Below, one piece after another: positions 43,584-56,510 of a DNA stretch of 64,000 nt. The DNA lies in NCBI RefSeq assembly GCF_035943815.1, contig NZ_DASZBU010000012.1, positions 186,001-250,000 of the forward strand, in the 5' to 3' direction. A model generated the notes under the pieces. The model had not been told where the DNA came from, ran no database searches, and saw only the letters and a program-made list of their open reading frames with translations. A program made the translations under genes and the position numbers. Origin of the DNA: Frateuria_A sp035943815 (GTDB lineage Bacteria; Pseudomonadota; Gammaproteobacteria; Xanthomonadales; Rhodanobacteraceae). The stretch's first letter is position 1. Each line of letters opens with the position of its first letter.

Positions 43584-45269
43584 TCAGGCCGTGGCCTTCT
43601 TCTGTTCGTCCCGCAGCTCCCGGCGCAGGATCTTGCCCACGTTGGATTTGGGCAGGGCATCTCTGAACTCGATCAGCCTCGGGCGCTTGTAGCCGGTCAG
43701 GTACTCGTGACAGAACTGCTTGAGCGCGTCGGCGGTGAGCGAGGGATCCTTGCGCACCACGAACAGCTTGACCACCTCGCCCGAGTGTTCGTCCGGCACG
43801 CCCACCGCGGCCACCTCGGCCACGCCCGGGTGCTGCATGACCACGTCCTCGACTTCATTGGGATACACGTTGAAGCCGGACACCAGGATCATGTCCTTCT
43901 TGCGATCGACGATATAGACGTAGCCGTTCGCGTCCATGCGCGCGATGTCGCCGGTGTGCAGCCAGCCGTCGACACCGAGCACCTTGGCCGTTTCCTCGGG
44001 GCGCTGCCAGTAGCCTTTCATCACCTGCGGGCCGCGCACCATCAGCTCGCCTACTTCGCCGGTCGACAGCGGGTGGTCGTCTTCCGACCAGATCGCCACG
44101 TCCGTGGAGGGAACCGGCAGGCCGATCGAACCGTTGTAGTCCGTCAGGTCCAGCGGGTTGATGCATACCGCGGGCGAGGTTTCGGTCAGGCCGTAGGCCT
44201 CGGCGAGCGTGCAGCCGGTGGTCTTCTTCCAGCGCTCGGCGACCGCACGTTGAACGGCCATGCCGCCGCCAAGGGTCAGGTGCAGGCGGGAGAAGTCCAG
44301 CTCGGCGAAGCCGGGCGTGTTGAGCAGGCCATTGAACAGCGTGTTGACGCCGGTGAGCGCGGTGAAGCCGGATTTCTTCAGTTCCTTGACGAAGCCGGGC
44401 ATGTCGCGCGGGTTGGTGATCAGCCAGTTGAGGCCGCCCAGGCGCATGAACACCAGGCCGTTCGCGCACAGCGAGAAGATGTGGTAGAGCGGCAACGCGG
44501 TGATGATCACCTCTTCGCCGGGCTTGGCCAGGTCGCCGATCCAGGCGCTGGCCTGCAGCATGTTGGCCACCATGTTGCCGTGGCTGAGCATCGCGCCTTT
44601 GGCCACGCCGGTGGTGCCGCCGGTGTACTGCAGGAAGGCGAGGTCGTCGTGGTTGAGCGCGACCGGCGGCATCGGATGGGCCGCGCCCTGCGCCAGCGCC
44701 TCGCGGAAACGTACCGCTTTGGGCAGGGAATAGGCCGGCACCATCTTCTTGACGTGCTTGAGCACGAAGTTGACCAGAGCGCCCTTGGGGAAGCCGAGCA
44801 GGTCGCCGATCCCGGTGGTGACCACGTGCTCGACCTGTGTCTGCGCCAGCACTTCCTGCAGGGTCGCGGCGAAGTTGTCCAATACCACGATCGCCTTGGC
44901 GCCCGAATCCTCCATCTGGTGCCTGAGCTCGCGCGCGGTGTAGAGCGGGTTGGTATTGACCACCACCAGCCCTGCCCGCAGCGCGCCGAACAGCGCAATC
45001 GGGTATTGCAGTACGTTGGGGAGCATGATCGCGAGGCGATCGCCTTTCTTCAGGCCCAGCACGCCGGTGAGGTAGCCGGCGAACCGGCCGCTCAGCGTGT
45101 CGATCTCACCGTAGCTCAGGACCTTGCCGAAGCTGGAGAAGGCGGGGCGCTCGCGGAACTTTCCGAAGGCTTCTTCCACCACCGCAGCGACGGACGCATA
45201 GGCGTCGACGTCTATCTGTGCGGGTACGTCATGCGGATAGTGGGCCAGCCACGGACGCTCGTTGCTCAT
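43584..45269 (-). CDS. fadD: Long-chain-fatty-acid--CoA ligase
   Basis: A 561-residue adenylate-forming enzyme activating fatty acids to acyl-CoA. The AMP-binding loop is LQYTGGTTGVAKGAMLSHGN; later motifs GYWQRPEETAKV, GWLHTGDIARMDANGYV and the catalytic Lys near the end (KSNVGKILRRELR) are intact. The start MSNERPWLAHYP is preceded by a GGAAC-type site. The longer frame runs across the divergent lipoprotein gene and is not used. Confidence 0.95.
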   Translation of the reverse strand: MSNERPWLAHYPHDVPAQIDVDAYASVAAVVEEAFGKFRERPAFSSFGKVLSYGEIDTLSGRFAGYLTGVLGLKKGDRLAIMLPNVLQYPIALFGALRAGLVVVNTNPLYTARELRHQMEDSGAKAIVVLDNFAATLQEVLAQTQVEHVVTTGIGDLLGFPKGALVNFVLKHVKKMVPAYSLPKAVRFREALAQGAAHPMPPVALNHDDLAFLQYTGGTTGVAKGAMLSHGNMVANMLQASAWIGDLAKPGEEVIITALPLYHIFSLCANGLVFMRLGGLNWLITNPRDMPGFVKELKKSGFTALTGVNTLFNGLLNTPGFAELDFSRLHLTLGGGMAVQRAVAERWKKTTGCTLAEAYGLTETSPAVCINPLDLTDYNGSIGLPVPSTDVAIWSEDDHPLSTGEVGELMVRGPQVMKGYWQRPEETAKVLGVDGWLHTGDIARMDANGYVYIVDRKKDMILVSGFNVYPNEVEDVVMQHPGVAEVAAVGVPDEHSGEVVKLFVVRKDPSLTADALKQFCHEYLTGYKRPRLIEFRDALPKSNVGKILRRELRDEQKKATA

Positions 45270-45372
45270 GTAGTGTTCCTGTTCCCCGTCGGCCTTGCGG
45301 CCAAGGCATTGGAGCATACGCCCGCGCACGGCGGCAAGCCGCGCCGTGGCGCGGGTTCGAGGACATACGCGC

Positions 45373-45807
45373 ATGCGAAAACAGTTGGGTTTATGGATCT
45401 TTGCCAGTCTCCTGGCGGCTCTTGCGGCCTGCCACCGTACGCCCGACGAAGAGCGCGTGCGCGAAGCCATCGCCTCCGCCCAGCAGGCTGCGGAACAGAC
45501 CGACGCGAGCGGCGTGGTCGAGCCGCTCGGCAAGGACTTCGAGGGCAACCAGGGCAGCCTGGGGCGCAAGGACATCGCCAACCTCGTCCGTCTCGCGCAC
45601 CTGCGCGGCGAGCGCATCGGCGCGACGCTGGGGCCGATTTCGGTCGAGAGGCGCGGCGAGCGGCTGGTGGCTGATTTCACCGTGACGCTCACGCAGGGCA
45701 GCCGGCTGCTGCCGGACGCGGCGGGGATCTACCAGGTGACATCGGCGTGGCGCCGGGAAGGGAGCGAGTGGCGCTGCTACAGCGCGACGTGGACGCGCCA
45801 GCTATAG
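45373..45807 (+). CDS. Small lipoprotein of unknown function
   Basis: A 144-residue protein with a lipoprotein signal (FASLLAALAACHR, Cys near residue 20). The mature part begins with a helix (EERVREAIASAQQAAEQ) and ends with beta strands (LVADFTVTLTQGSRLLP, SEWRCYSATW). The layout resembles NTF2-like small domains. Function is unknown. It is divergent from fadD with 103 bp between. Confidence 0.7.
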   Translation: MRKQLGLWIFASLLAALAACHRTPDEERVREAIASAQQAAEQTDASGVVEPLGKDFEGNQGSLGRKDIANLVRLAHLRGERIGATLGPISVERRGERLVADFTVTLTQGSRLLPDAAGIYQVTSAWRREGSEWRCYSATWTRQL

Positions 45808-45916
45808 CGCACCTCCTGCAGCCGTGCGCCTGCGAGCATCTACCTGCCCCCCTCGCAGGGGGGAGGAAGGGGCGGCCGCGTCCGGCCGAGCCTTCGGCTG
45901 GCGGGAAGGGCAAAAG

Positions 45917-45942
45917 AAAAGGCCGCCCGGAGGCGGCCTTTT
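45917..45942. terminator. Bidirectional terminator between the lipoprotein gene and acnA
   Basis: AAAAGGCCGCC-CGGA-GGCGGCCTTTT has A and T tracts on both sides and can end transcription from either direction. A second GC hairpin, CCCCCC-TCGCA-GGGGGG at 45847-45863, lies upstream. Confidence 0.85.
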
Positions 45943-45962
45943 CCCTGCAACTAGCCCAAGCC

Positions 45963-48641
<2,679 letters not shown>

Positions 48642-48893
48642 GACGAAACTCCTGGCTGAAGCTGAGGCGGAACGGAAGGGCGTCGGTCGCACCCGCGCAA
48701 AGATCGCGATTATCGCAAATCCGCCCGTACGCGTGCCGGCAAGGCAGGGCGTCGAATGCGGGCGAAGCGGCGAAGCGGCCGGGGCAGCTAGAATCGGCCG
48801 GCTGCGGGAGCGGCGGCGATGGAAAGCTGACTCGGCATAGCTTGCGACGGCACCCGCCGCCGCACAAACGCATTTGGTGGCAGGCTGCATTCG

Positions 48894-49805
48894 ATGATTT
48901 CGACGGCGCTCTCGGCGGTATCCCTGCGCGACCTGGCGCTGGTGCAGGCGGTGCACCGGCACGGCAGCTTCAACAGCGCCGCCCGGGCGATGCACATCAG
49001 CCCATCGGGTCTATCGCACCAGGTGCAGAAGGTCGAGCAGGCGCTGGGCGCGCCGCTGTTCGAGCGAGGCGGACGTCGCGTCGTGCCGACCGCAGGCGGG
49101 CAGCGCCTGCTGGAGCGGATCGAGGCCGTACTGGCGGCAGCCGAGCACCTGCAGCAGGCGGCCCGTGCCGGCACGGTGGCGTTCGGCGGGGAGCTGCGGC
49201 TGGGCGTGCCGGCCTCGCTCGGTCCCTATCTTCTGCCGCACCTGATCGAGCCGTTCCCGCAGCATTTCCCGGCCGCGCGGCTGAGCCTGTCCGAAGGCAA
49301 GCCGCGCGGCCTGCTTCGGCGCCTGCACGAGGGCGAGCTGGATGCGGTGCTCGCGCCGACGGTTGCCGCGGCCAGCGGCATCGCCACGCGTCCGCTGTTC
49401 TTCGAGCCATGGGAAGTGATGTTCCGCGCAGACCACCCGCTGGCCGGCCGCGCCAGCGTCGCGCTGGCCGAACTGGAGCAGGCGGAAGCCACGCTGATGG
49501 CCGAGAGCCACCCCGGCGGCATCGACGGGCAGGGCGGCCACGTGCAGGACGTCAGCCTGGAAAGCCTGGCGGCGCTGGTGGCCCTGCGTGGCGGCTACGC
49601 GCTGGTGCCGGCGCTGGCGCGCGAGCGGCTGGCCTCGATGCCGGAGCTCACGCTGGCACACGTCCAGGGCACCGCGCCGGGGCGCGAGATCGCGCTGTAC
49701 TGGCGCGAGGCGTCGCCATGGCTGGCAGACATCCAGGCGTTCGCCGCGTTGCTGCAGGAGGTGGCGCGCGGACGGCCGGGGCTCAGGGTGCCACCGGAGG
49801 ACTGA
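48894..49805 (+). CDS. LysR-family regulator divergent from acnA
   Basis: A 303-residue LysR-type regulator: LRDLALVQAVHRHGSFNSAA then SGLSHQVQKVEQALGAPLFER, followed by an OxyR-like effector domain (GELRLGVPASLGPYLLPHLI). It has no cysteine, so it cannot be a redox-switched OxyR. Control of acnA is suggested only by the divergent position over 252 bp. Confidence 0.85.
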   Translation: MISTALSAVSLRDLALVQAVHRHGSFNSAARAMHISPSGLSHQVQKVEQALGAPLFERGGRRVVPTAGGQRLLERIEAVLAAAEHLQQAARAGTVAFGGELRLGVPASLGPYLLPHLIEPFPQHFPAARLSLSEGKPRGLLRRLHEGELDAVLAPTVAAASGIATRPLFFEPWEVMFRADHPLAGRASVALAELEQAEATLMAESHPGGIDGQGGHVQDVSLESLAALVALRGGYALVPALARERLASMPELTLAHVQGTAPGREIALYWREASPWLADIQAFAALLQEVARGRPGLRVPPED

Positions 49806-49872
49806 GCTCGCGCCTCACGCGACTGCGGGTGGAGGGCGGTCGGAAGCCGGACCTCCGTGGCCCGCGGCAGCC

Positions 49873-50514
49873 TCAGCCGTTGTCCAGCGTCGCCCCGGTC
49901 AGCAGGCCGCGCGCCAGCATGCTGCATTGCCTACGGTTGAGCACGATCTGCCATTGGCGCCCGCCGACCTGCCGCCACAGCACCGCCGAGCGCACGGCCG
50001 CCAGCAAGTTCGCGCGCACCTTCTCCACCACGGTCGGCTGCTGCAGGTGCTGGGGATGGCCGTTGACCATCACACGCGGGCTCAGGGTGGACAGGGTCGA
50101 GGCGTACACGTCGGCCAGGCGGCGGATCACCTGCGGCGAATCCTGGCCGAAATGCTCGACCTGGCGGCGCGTGGCGAGGATGCCTTCCTGCAGCTTCGCG
50201 GTGAGTTCGGGCCGGCGTGCCAGGCTGCGCTCGAGCCGCATCACGGTGACCGCCATCTGGGTGAGCGCCATGTCGCGGCTGCCGTCGTCCAGTTGGCCGA
50301 TCAGGTGGCGCAGGCCCAGCCGCACGCCACCCACGCCGCCGTAGACGGCCGACACCGAAGGCGCATCGATGCGGAAAACGCTGGCCACGCTGGCCTCCAT
50401 CGCCGTCTCGTCGCAACGCCCCTGGTTGGCTAGTTGCTGCGCCAGGCCCACCGCCTGGAACAGGCCGGCCAGCGCGAGCACGCGCGGTTCGTTGATGGCG
50501 AAGGTGTCGAGCAC
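49873..50514 (-). CDS. hflD: High-frequency lysogenization protein HflD homologue
   Basis: A 213-residue, mostly helical protein of the HflD family (LDTFAINEPRVLALAGLFQA, YGGVGGVRLGLRHLIGQL, SPRVMVNGHPQHL), peripheral to the inner membrane. In E. coli it lowers lambda CII activity; its chromosomal role is unclear. The GTG start at 50514 follows the mnmA stop by one base and gives the family's usual length. Confidence 0.92.
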   Translation of the reverse strand: MLDTFAINEPRVLALAGLFQAVGLAQQLANQGRCDETAMEASVASVFRIDAPSVSAVYGGVGGVRLGLRHLIGQLDDGSRDMALTQMAVTVMRLERSLARRPELTAKLQEGILATRRQVEHFGQDSPQVIRRLADVYASTLSTLSPRVMVNGHPQHLQQPTVVEKVRANLLAAVRSAVLWRQVGGRQWQIVLNRRQCSMLARGLLTGATLDNG

Positions 50515-50515
50515 G

Positions 50516-51628
50516 TCAGGTTCCTGCTGGCATGGGGGGAAGGCCGCCGAAGGGCGCATCGGTGGCAGCGATCACGGCGCCACCCAGACAGGCTTCGCCG
50601 GCGTAGAAGACCACCGACTGGCCTGGCGTGACCGCGCGTTGCGGATCGTCGAAGCGCACCTCCAGCCGATCGGCTTCCACCTGCACCTCGCAGGCCTGGT
50701 CGGCCTGGCGGTAGCGGGTCTTGGCGGTGCAGCGGAAGGATGTCGAAGGGGGGGCGCCCGCCACCCAGCCGGGCGCATGGGCCGTCGTGCGCCGCGATTG
50801 CAGCCAGTGGCTTTCGCCGCCCTGTGCCACGTAGAGCACGTTGGCGGACACGTCCTTGCCGACCACGTACCACGGCTCGCCGCTGCGGCCCTGGCGTCCG
50901 CCGATACCCAGGCCGTTGCGCTGGCCGAGCGTGTAATACATGGTGCCCTGGTGTTCCCCCACCAGGGCGCCCTCGGGCGTACGCATCTCGCCGGGCCGCG
51001 CCGGAATGTAGCGGGCGAGGAAGCTGCGGAAGTCGCGTTCGCCGATGAAGCAGATGCCGGTGGAGTCCTTCTTCGCATGCGTCGGGAGCGCAGCCGTGCG
51101 CGCCAGTTCGCGCACCTGAGTCTTCTCGATCTCGCCGACCGGGAAAAGGGTGGCCGCCAGTTGCTGCTGGCCCAGTGCGTGCAGGAAATAGGTCTGGTCC
51201 TTGGCCGCGTCGAGCGCGCGCAGCAGGCGGTAGTGCCCGTCGCGGTAGTCGACCCGCGCGTAGTGGCCGGTGGCGATCTTTTCGGCGCCCAGTGCGCGCG
51301 CCTCGTCCAGGAAGGTCTTGAACTTGATCTCGCGGTTGCAAAGCACGTCCGGGTTGGGCGTGCGGCCGGCGCGGTATTCGGAAAGAAAATGCTCGAACAC
51401 GTCCCGCCAGTACTCGGCGGCGAAATTGCGTACGTGGAACGGAAGACCTAGGCGCCCGCATACGGCCAGCGCGTCCTTGCGGTCGGCATCCGCGGTGCAG
51501 GGGCCACTCTGCCCGTCGTCCTCCCAGTTCTGCATGAACAGGCCTTCGACCTCGTGGCCGGCCCGCTGCAGCAGCAGCGCGGCGACCGAGGAATCGACGC
51601 CGCCGGAGACGCCCAGCATCACCTTCAT
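50516..51628 (-). CDS. mnmA: tRNA-specific 2-thiouridylase MnmA
   Basis: A 370-residue enzyme that thiolates U34 of tRNA-Lys, -Glu and -Gln. It has the PP-loop GVSGGVDSSVAA, the catalytic cysteines in DVLCNREIKF and DSTGICFIGER, and the C-terminal beta-barrel. The start overlaps the upstream NUDIX gene by 4 bp, in the conserved nudJ-mnmA-hflD order. Confidence 0.97.
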   Translation of the reverse strand: MKVMLGVSGGVDSSVAALLLQRAGHEVEGLFMQNWEDDGQSGPCTADADRKDALAVCGRLGLPFHVRNFAAEYWRDVFEHFLSEYRAGRTPNPDVLCNREIKFKTFLDEARALGAEKIATGHYARVDYRDGHYRLLRALDAAKDQTYFLHALGQQQLAATLFPVGEIEKTQVRELARTAALPTHAKKDSTGICFIGERDFRSFLARYIPARPGEMRTPEGALVGEHQGTMYYTLGQRNGLGIGGRQGRSGEPWYVVGKDVSANVLYVAQGGESHWLQSRRTTAHAPGWVAGAPPSTSFRCTAKTRYRQADQACEVQVEADRLEVRFDDPQRAVTPGQSVVFYAGEACLGGAVIAATDAPFGGLPPMPAGT

Positions 51629-52113
51629 GGCCGTGCCGACTCCGCGAGCAGGCTGGACAACGCCTCCAGCGGATAGCGCCGGCCGGCGAGCCAGGCATCG
51701 ATGCTCTGCAGCACCATCGGGCTGCGCAGGCGCGGGCCAAGATCGGCGATTTCGCCGCGACCCATCCACAAGGCGCGGCGTATGCCCACGTCCAGCCGGC
51801 GCGTAGGATCGTGCGCCAGCGGTCGCGCCGCGAAACTGAAGCGCACCACGCCCTCGCCATGCTCGGTGCTGCGCCACTGGTGCACGCCCAGGAAGCACTC
51901 GGGCTGCACGGCCCAGCCGGTTTCCTCCAGCGTCTCGCGCACGGCGGCCTGGAGCAGGCTTTCGCCGTCGTCCAGGTGGCCGGCCGGCTGGTTGTAGACG
52001 AGCCGGCCATCGACCTCTTCCTCGACCATCAGGTAGCGCTCGCCCTTCGCCACCACGCAGGCGACGGTGACGTGGGGGCGCCAGACGAACGAGGCTGCGG
52101 AAGAGACGGGCAT
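51625..52113 (-). CDS. nudJ: NUDIX hydrolase, NudJ-like phosphatase
   Basis: A 162-residue protein with a complete Nudix box (GHLDDGESLLQAAVRETLEE, then TGW) matching GX5EX7REUXEEXGU. The position before mnmA is that of NudJ, which acts on nucleoside tri- and diphosphates and thiamine or HMP pyrophosphates. The start at 52113 leaves 129 bp to the divergent clpS. Confidence 0.9.
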   Translation of the reverse strand: MPVSSAASFVWRPHVTVACVVAKGERYLMVEEEVDGRLVYNQPAGHLDDGESLLQAAVRETLEETGWAVQPECFLGVHQWRSTEHGEGVVRFSFAARPLAHDPTRRLDVGIRRALWMGRGEIADLGPRLRSPMVLQSIDAWLAGRRYPLEALSSLLAESARP

Positions 52114-52242
52114 CGGGAGACGGGGGCTGGAAATGCGTCATTGTGCCATCACCTAGCTGAGGCGCAGCCTGCACGGCGGCGCGACCAGGGCTGCATCCGT
52201 CGCGGCGTATACTTCGTACCAGCAAAAAAGTCCCCACGAGCA

Positions 52243-52569
52243 ATGGCCCACGAACCCGAACACGATCCCGGCAGCGGACACGGCCTGGCCGTCGAGACCA
52301 GCCGTCCGGAACTGGCACGGCCGCCACTTTTTCAAGTTGTGCTGCTGAATGACGATTTCACTCCCATGGACTTCGTGGTCGAGGTGTTGCGTGGCTTCTT
52401 CGCCATGGACCAGGAGCGTGCGGTGCAGGTGATGCTTCACGTCCATACCCGCGGCAAGGGGGTGTGTGGCGTGTTCACACGGGAGGTGGCCGAGACCAAG
52501 GTCACCCAGGTCAACGAGTATTCACGGACTCATCAGCATCCCTTGCTGTGCACTATGGAAAAGCTATGA
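52243..52569 (+). CDS. clpS: ClpS adaptor of the ClpAP protease
   Basis: A 108-residue N-recognin adaptor that delivers N-degron substrates to ClpA. The core LLNDDFTPMDFVVEVL contains the substrate-pocket Asn-Asp-Asp and Met residues; HTRGKGVCGVFTREVAE follows. A TATACT hexamer at 52208-52213 may be the -10 of its promoter. clpA starts 64 bp later. Confidence 0.97.
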   Translation: MAHEPEHDPGSGHGLAVETSRPELARPPLFQVVLLNDDFTPMDFVVEVLRGFFAMDQERAVQVMLHVHTRGKGVCGVFTREVAETKVTQVNEYSRTHQHPLLCTMEKL

Positions 52570-52633
52570 GCGGCCCCATCTTGTAGCCATCGCGGCATAG
52601 CCGCCCAAGCCATCCCAAGCGGAGAAGGTCCGG

Positions 52634-54904
<2,271 letters not shown>

Positions 54905-54982
54905 CCGGGAAGGGAAGGCGCGCTTCGCCGACACCCTCTCCAGCCAGGCACTGGCAGAGGGCGTCGCCGGAATCCGCGCACG

Positions 54983-55012
54983 AAAAAAGGCCGCGCACTG
55001 CGCGGCCTTTTT
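54983..55012. terminator. Bidirectional terminator between clpA and infA
   Basis: AAAAAAGGCCGCGCA-C-TGCGCGGCCTTTTT, a perfect 9-bp stem flanked by A and T tracts, serves both convergent genes. Confidence 0.9.
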
Positions 55013-55030
55013 CTTGTCTGCGACGTCGCC

Positions 55031-55249
55031 CTACTTCATGCGGTAGGTGATCCGCCCCTTGGTCAGGTCGTAGGGAGTCATCTCCACCTTGACCTTGTCG
55101 CCCGTGAGGATGCGGATGTAGTGCTTGCGCATGCGGCCGGAGATATGGGCGGTGATCACGTGCCCGTTCTCCAGCTGTACGCGGAACATGGTGTTGGGCA
55201 GGGTCTCCTGGACCGTGCCTTCCATTTCGATGACGTCGTCTTTTGCCAT
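55031..55249 (-). CDS. infA: Translation initiation factor IF-1
   Basis: A 72-residue OB-fold protein (MAKDDVIEMEGTVQETLPNT, HISGRMRKHYIRILTGDKV) that binds the 30S A site at initiation. Length and sequence are canonical; it is a single-gene unit next to clpA, as in many gammaproteobacteria. Confidence 0.98.
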   Translation of the reverse strand: MAKDDVIEMEGTVQETLPNTMFRVQLENGHVITAHISGRMRKHYIRILTGDKVKVEMTPYDLTKGRITYRMK

Positions 55250-55297
55250 GCGTTCCGGTGTGTCTGGGCCCGGCCGTGGCGGCCGCGTAAGCGGGGA

Positions 55298-55325
55298 AGT
55301 ATGCCACGTCCAGGCGCCTGATCAA
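55298..55325 (-). promoter_or_regulatory. Candidate infA promoter
   Basis: On the minus strand TTGATC (55320-55325) and CATACT (55298-55303) are separated by 16 bp, 49 bp before the infA start. Confidence 0.5.
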
Positions 55326-55332
55326 AGAAAGC

Positions 55333-55617
55333 TCAGGCGGCGCGCCCGAAATACTCGTCCAGCTTGCGCCGGATCTCCTGCTCGACCATGCCCTTGAGCG
55401 GCGAAAGCATCAGACCGAGCTCGGCAGTGACGTGCACCTCGTTGGGTGCCATGGCGATGGCGCCATTCACGCCGGAGCGCGAAAAACGCAGCGTGTCACC
55501 CTGCCACTGGCTCTGCATGTCGAACTTCTCGCGCATGCGCGCGGCCACCTTGTCGACCACGGCGCGGGCCTGGTCGGGCGGCAGGTTGTGCGGGCGGCGG
55601 ATATCGATCTTCGGCAT
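55333..55617 (-). CDS. Polyhydroxyalkanoic acid system family protein
   Basis: A 94-residue single-domain protein of the PHA_gran_rgn family (KIDIRRPHNLPPDQARAVVD, NEVHVTAELGLMLSPLKG). Members occur near PHA granule genes but also in species without them, and the molecular role is unknown. No phaC or phasin gene is in the window. Confidence 0.85.
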   Translation of the reverse strand: MPKIDIRRPHNLPPDQARAVVDKVAARMREKFDMQSQWQGDTLRFSRSGVNGAIAMAPNEVHVTAELGLMLSPLKGMVEQEIRRKLDEYFGRAA

Positions 55618-55715
55618 CGGGAAGCGCTCCGTGAGAGCTGCCTATCTTACGCGGCCTGCGCGAAGGGCAAGGCCTGCATCTGCTAGAGTCCCGCCGTCTT
55701 TTGACTGGTTCGCAG

Positions 55716-56483
55716 ATGCGCATCGAGTTTCCCAATTCGGCTCGCGAGGATTTTCGCTGGGCGCAGGCCGCGTTGAGCATCGGCAGTGCGCCGGACAACG
55801 ACCTGCTGGTGTCCCCCCAGCAAGGCGCGTCGCATCACCTGCGCATCCGGCAGGATCGCCGCGGCTGGGTGCTGGAGGTGCTTTCAGGGGCCGGCCGCGT
55901 CTACGTCAACGCGCGCCCGGTACGCGAGCGTGCCTTGCTGCATCCGGGCGACATCCTGAGCCTGGGCGATTGCCGCATGCTGTTGTGCTCGGACGAGGAT
56001 CCGGCATCGCGCGCGCCCCTGGCGTCCTCGCCGCAAGGCCAATGCACGGCCGCCCTGCGCGCGGTAGCCGGGCCGCTGTCGGGCCGCGTCTTCCCGATAC
56101 GCGGGCGGCTGGAATTCGGACCGCAGGGCGACCAGTCGCTGGACCTGCCGCAGGCGGGCTCGGCCACGCTGGCGCTGTTCTGGAAGGACGGCGAACTGCG
56201 CGTGGCGGCCGGACCGACGCCGGCGCGCTACCCGCTGCGCCTCAACGGTGTGCCGGTGGAGCAGGCGGTGCTGCATCCGGATGACCAGTTGGGCATCGCC
56301 ATGCACCGTTTCCTGGTCGACGCTCCGGGGCTCTTGCCCGCACCCGCGGTGACGCCCCAGGAGCCGTCGGCCGAGCGCCTGCCCGAAGATGCGGCCGGCC
56401 CGCGGGGCGAGGTGTGGTGGCTGATCGCCACGGCCGCGGTGCTGGCGCTGTGCATCGCGTTGATTCTGCTGGTGCGGTTCTAG
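55716..56483 (+). CDS. Membrane-anchored protein with two FHA-like units
   Basis: A 255-residue protein. Residues about 1-95 form an FHA-like domain with the phosphothreonine-pocket pattern (LSIGSAPDNDLLVS, GASHHLRI, VYVNARPV). Residues about 110-205 repeat the layout in degenerate form (LEFGPQGDQSLDL, GSATLALF, LRLNGVPV), lacking the Ser-His of the first. A linker leads to a C-terminal transmembrane helix (WWLIATAAVLALCIALILL). No kinase or phosphatase is adjacent. The start at 55716 is preferred. Confidence 0.72.
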   Translation: MRIEFPNSAREDFRWAQAALSIGSAPDNDLLVSPQQGASHHLRIRQDRRGWVLEVLSGAGRVYVNARPVRERALLHPGDILSLGDCRMLLCSDEDPASRAPLASSPQGQCTAALRAVAGPLSGRVFPIRGRLEFGPQGDQSLDLPQAGSATLALFWKDGELRVAAGPTPARYPLRLNGVPVEQAVLHPDDQLGIAMHRFLVDAPGLLPAPAVTPQEPSAERLPEDAAGPRGEVWWLIATAAVLALCIALILLVRF

Positions 56484-56510
56484 CGGGCCCGCGCCCAGCC
56501 AGCCGCCTGC

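Noticed and set aside
42610..43692. A 360-codon frame crossing the PilZ gene
   Set aside because: Arg/Pro/Gly-rich shuffled translation; it overlaps the PilZ gene in another frame and has no start signal.
48894..49805. OxyR identity for the regulator beside acnA
   Set aside because: The protein contains no cysteine, so the peroxide switch cannot exist.
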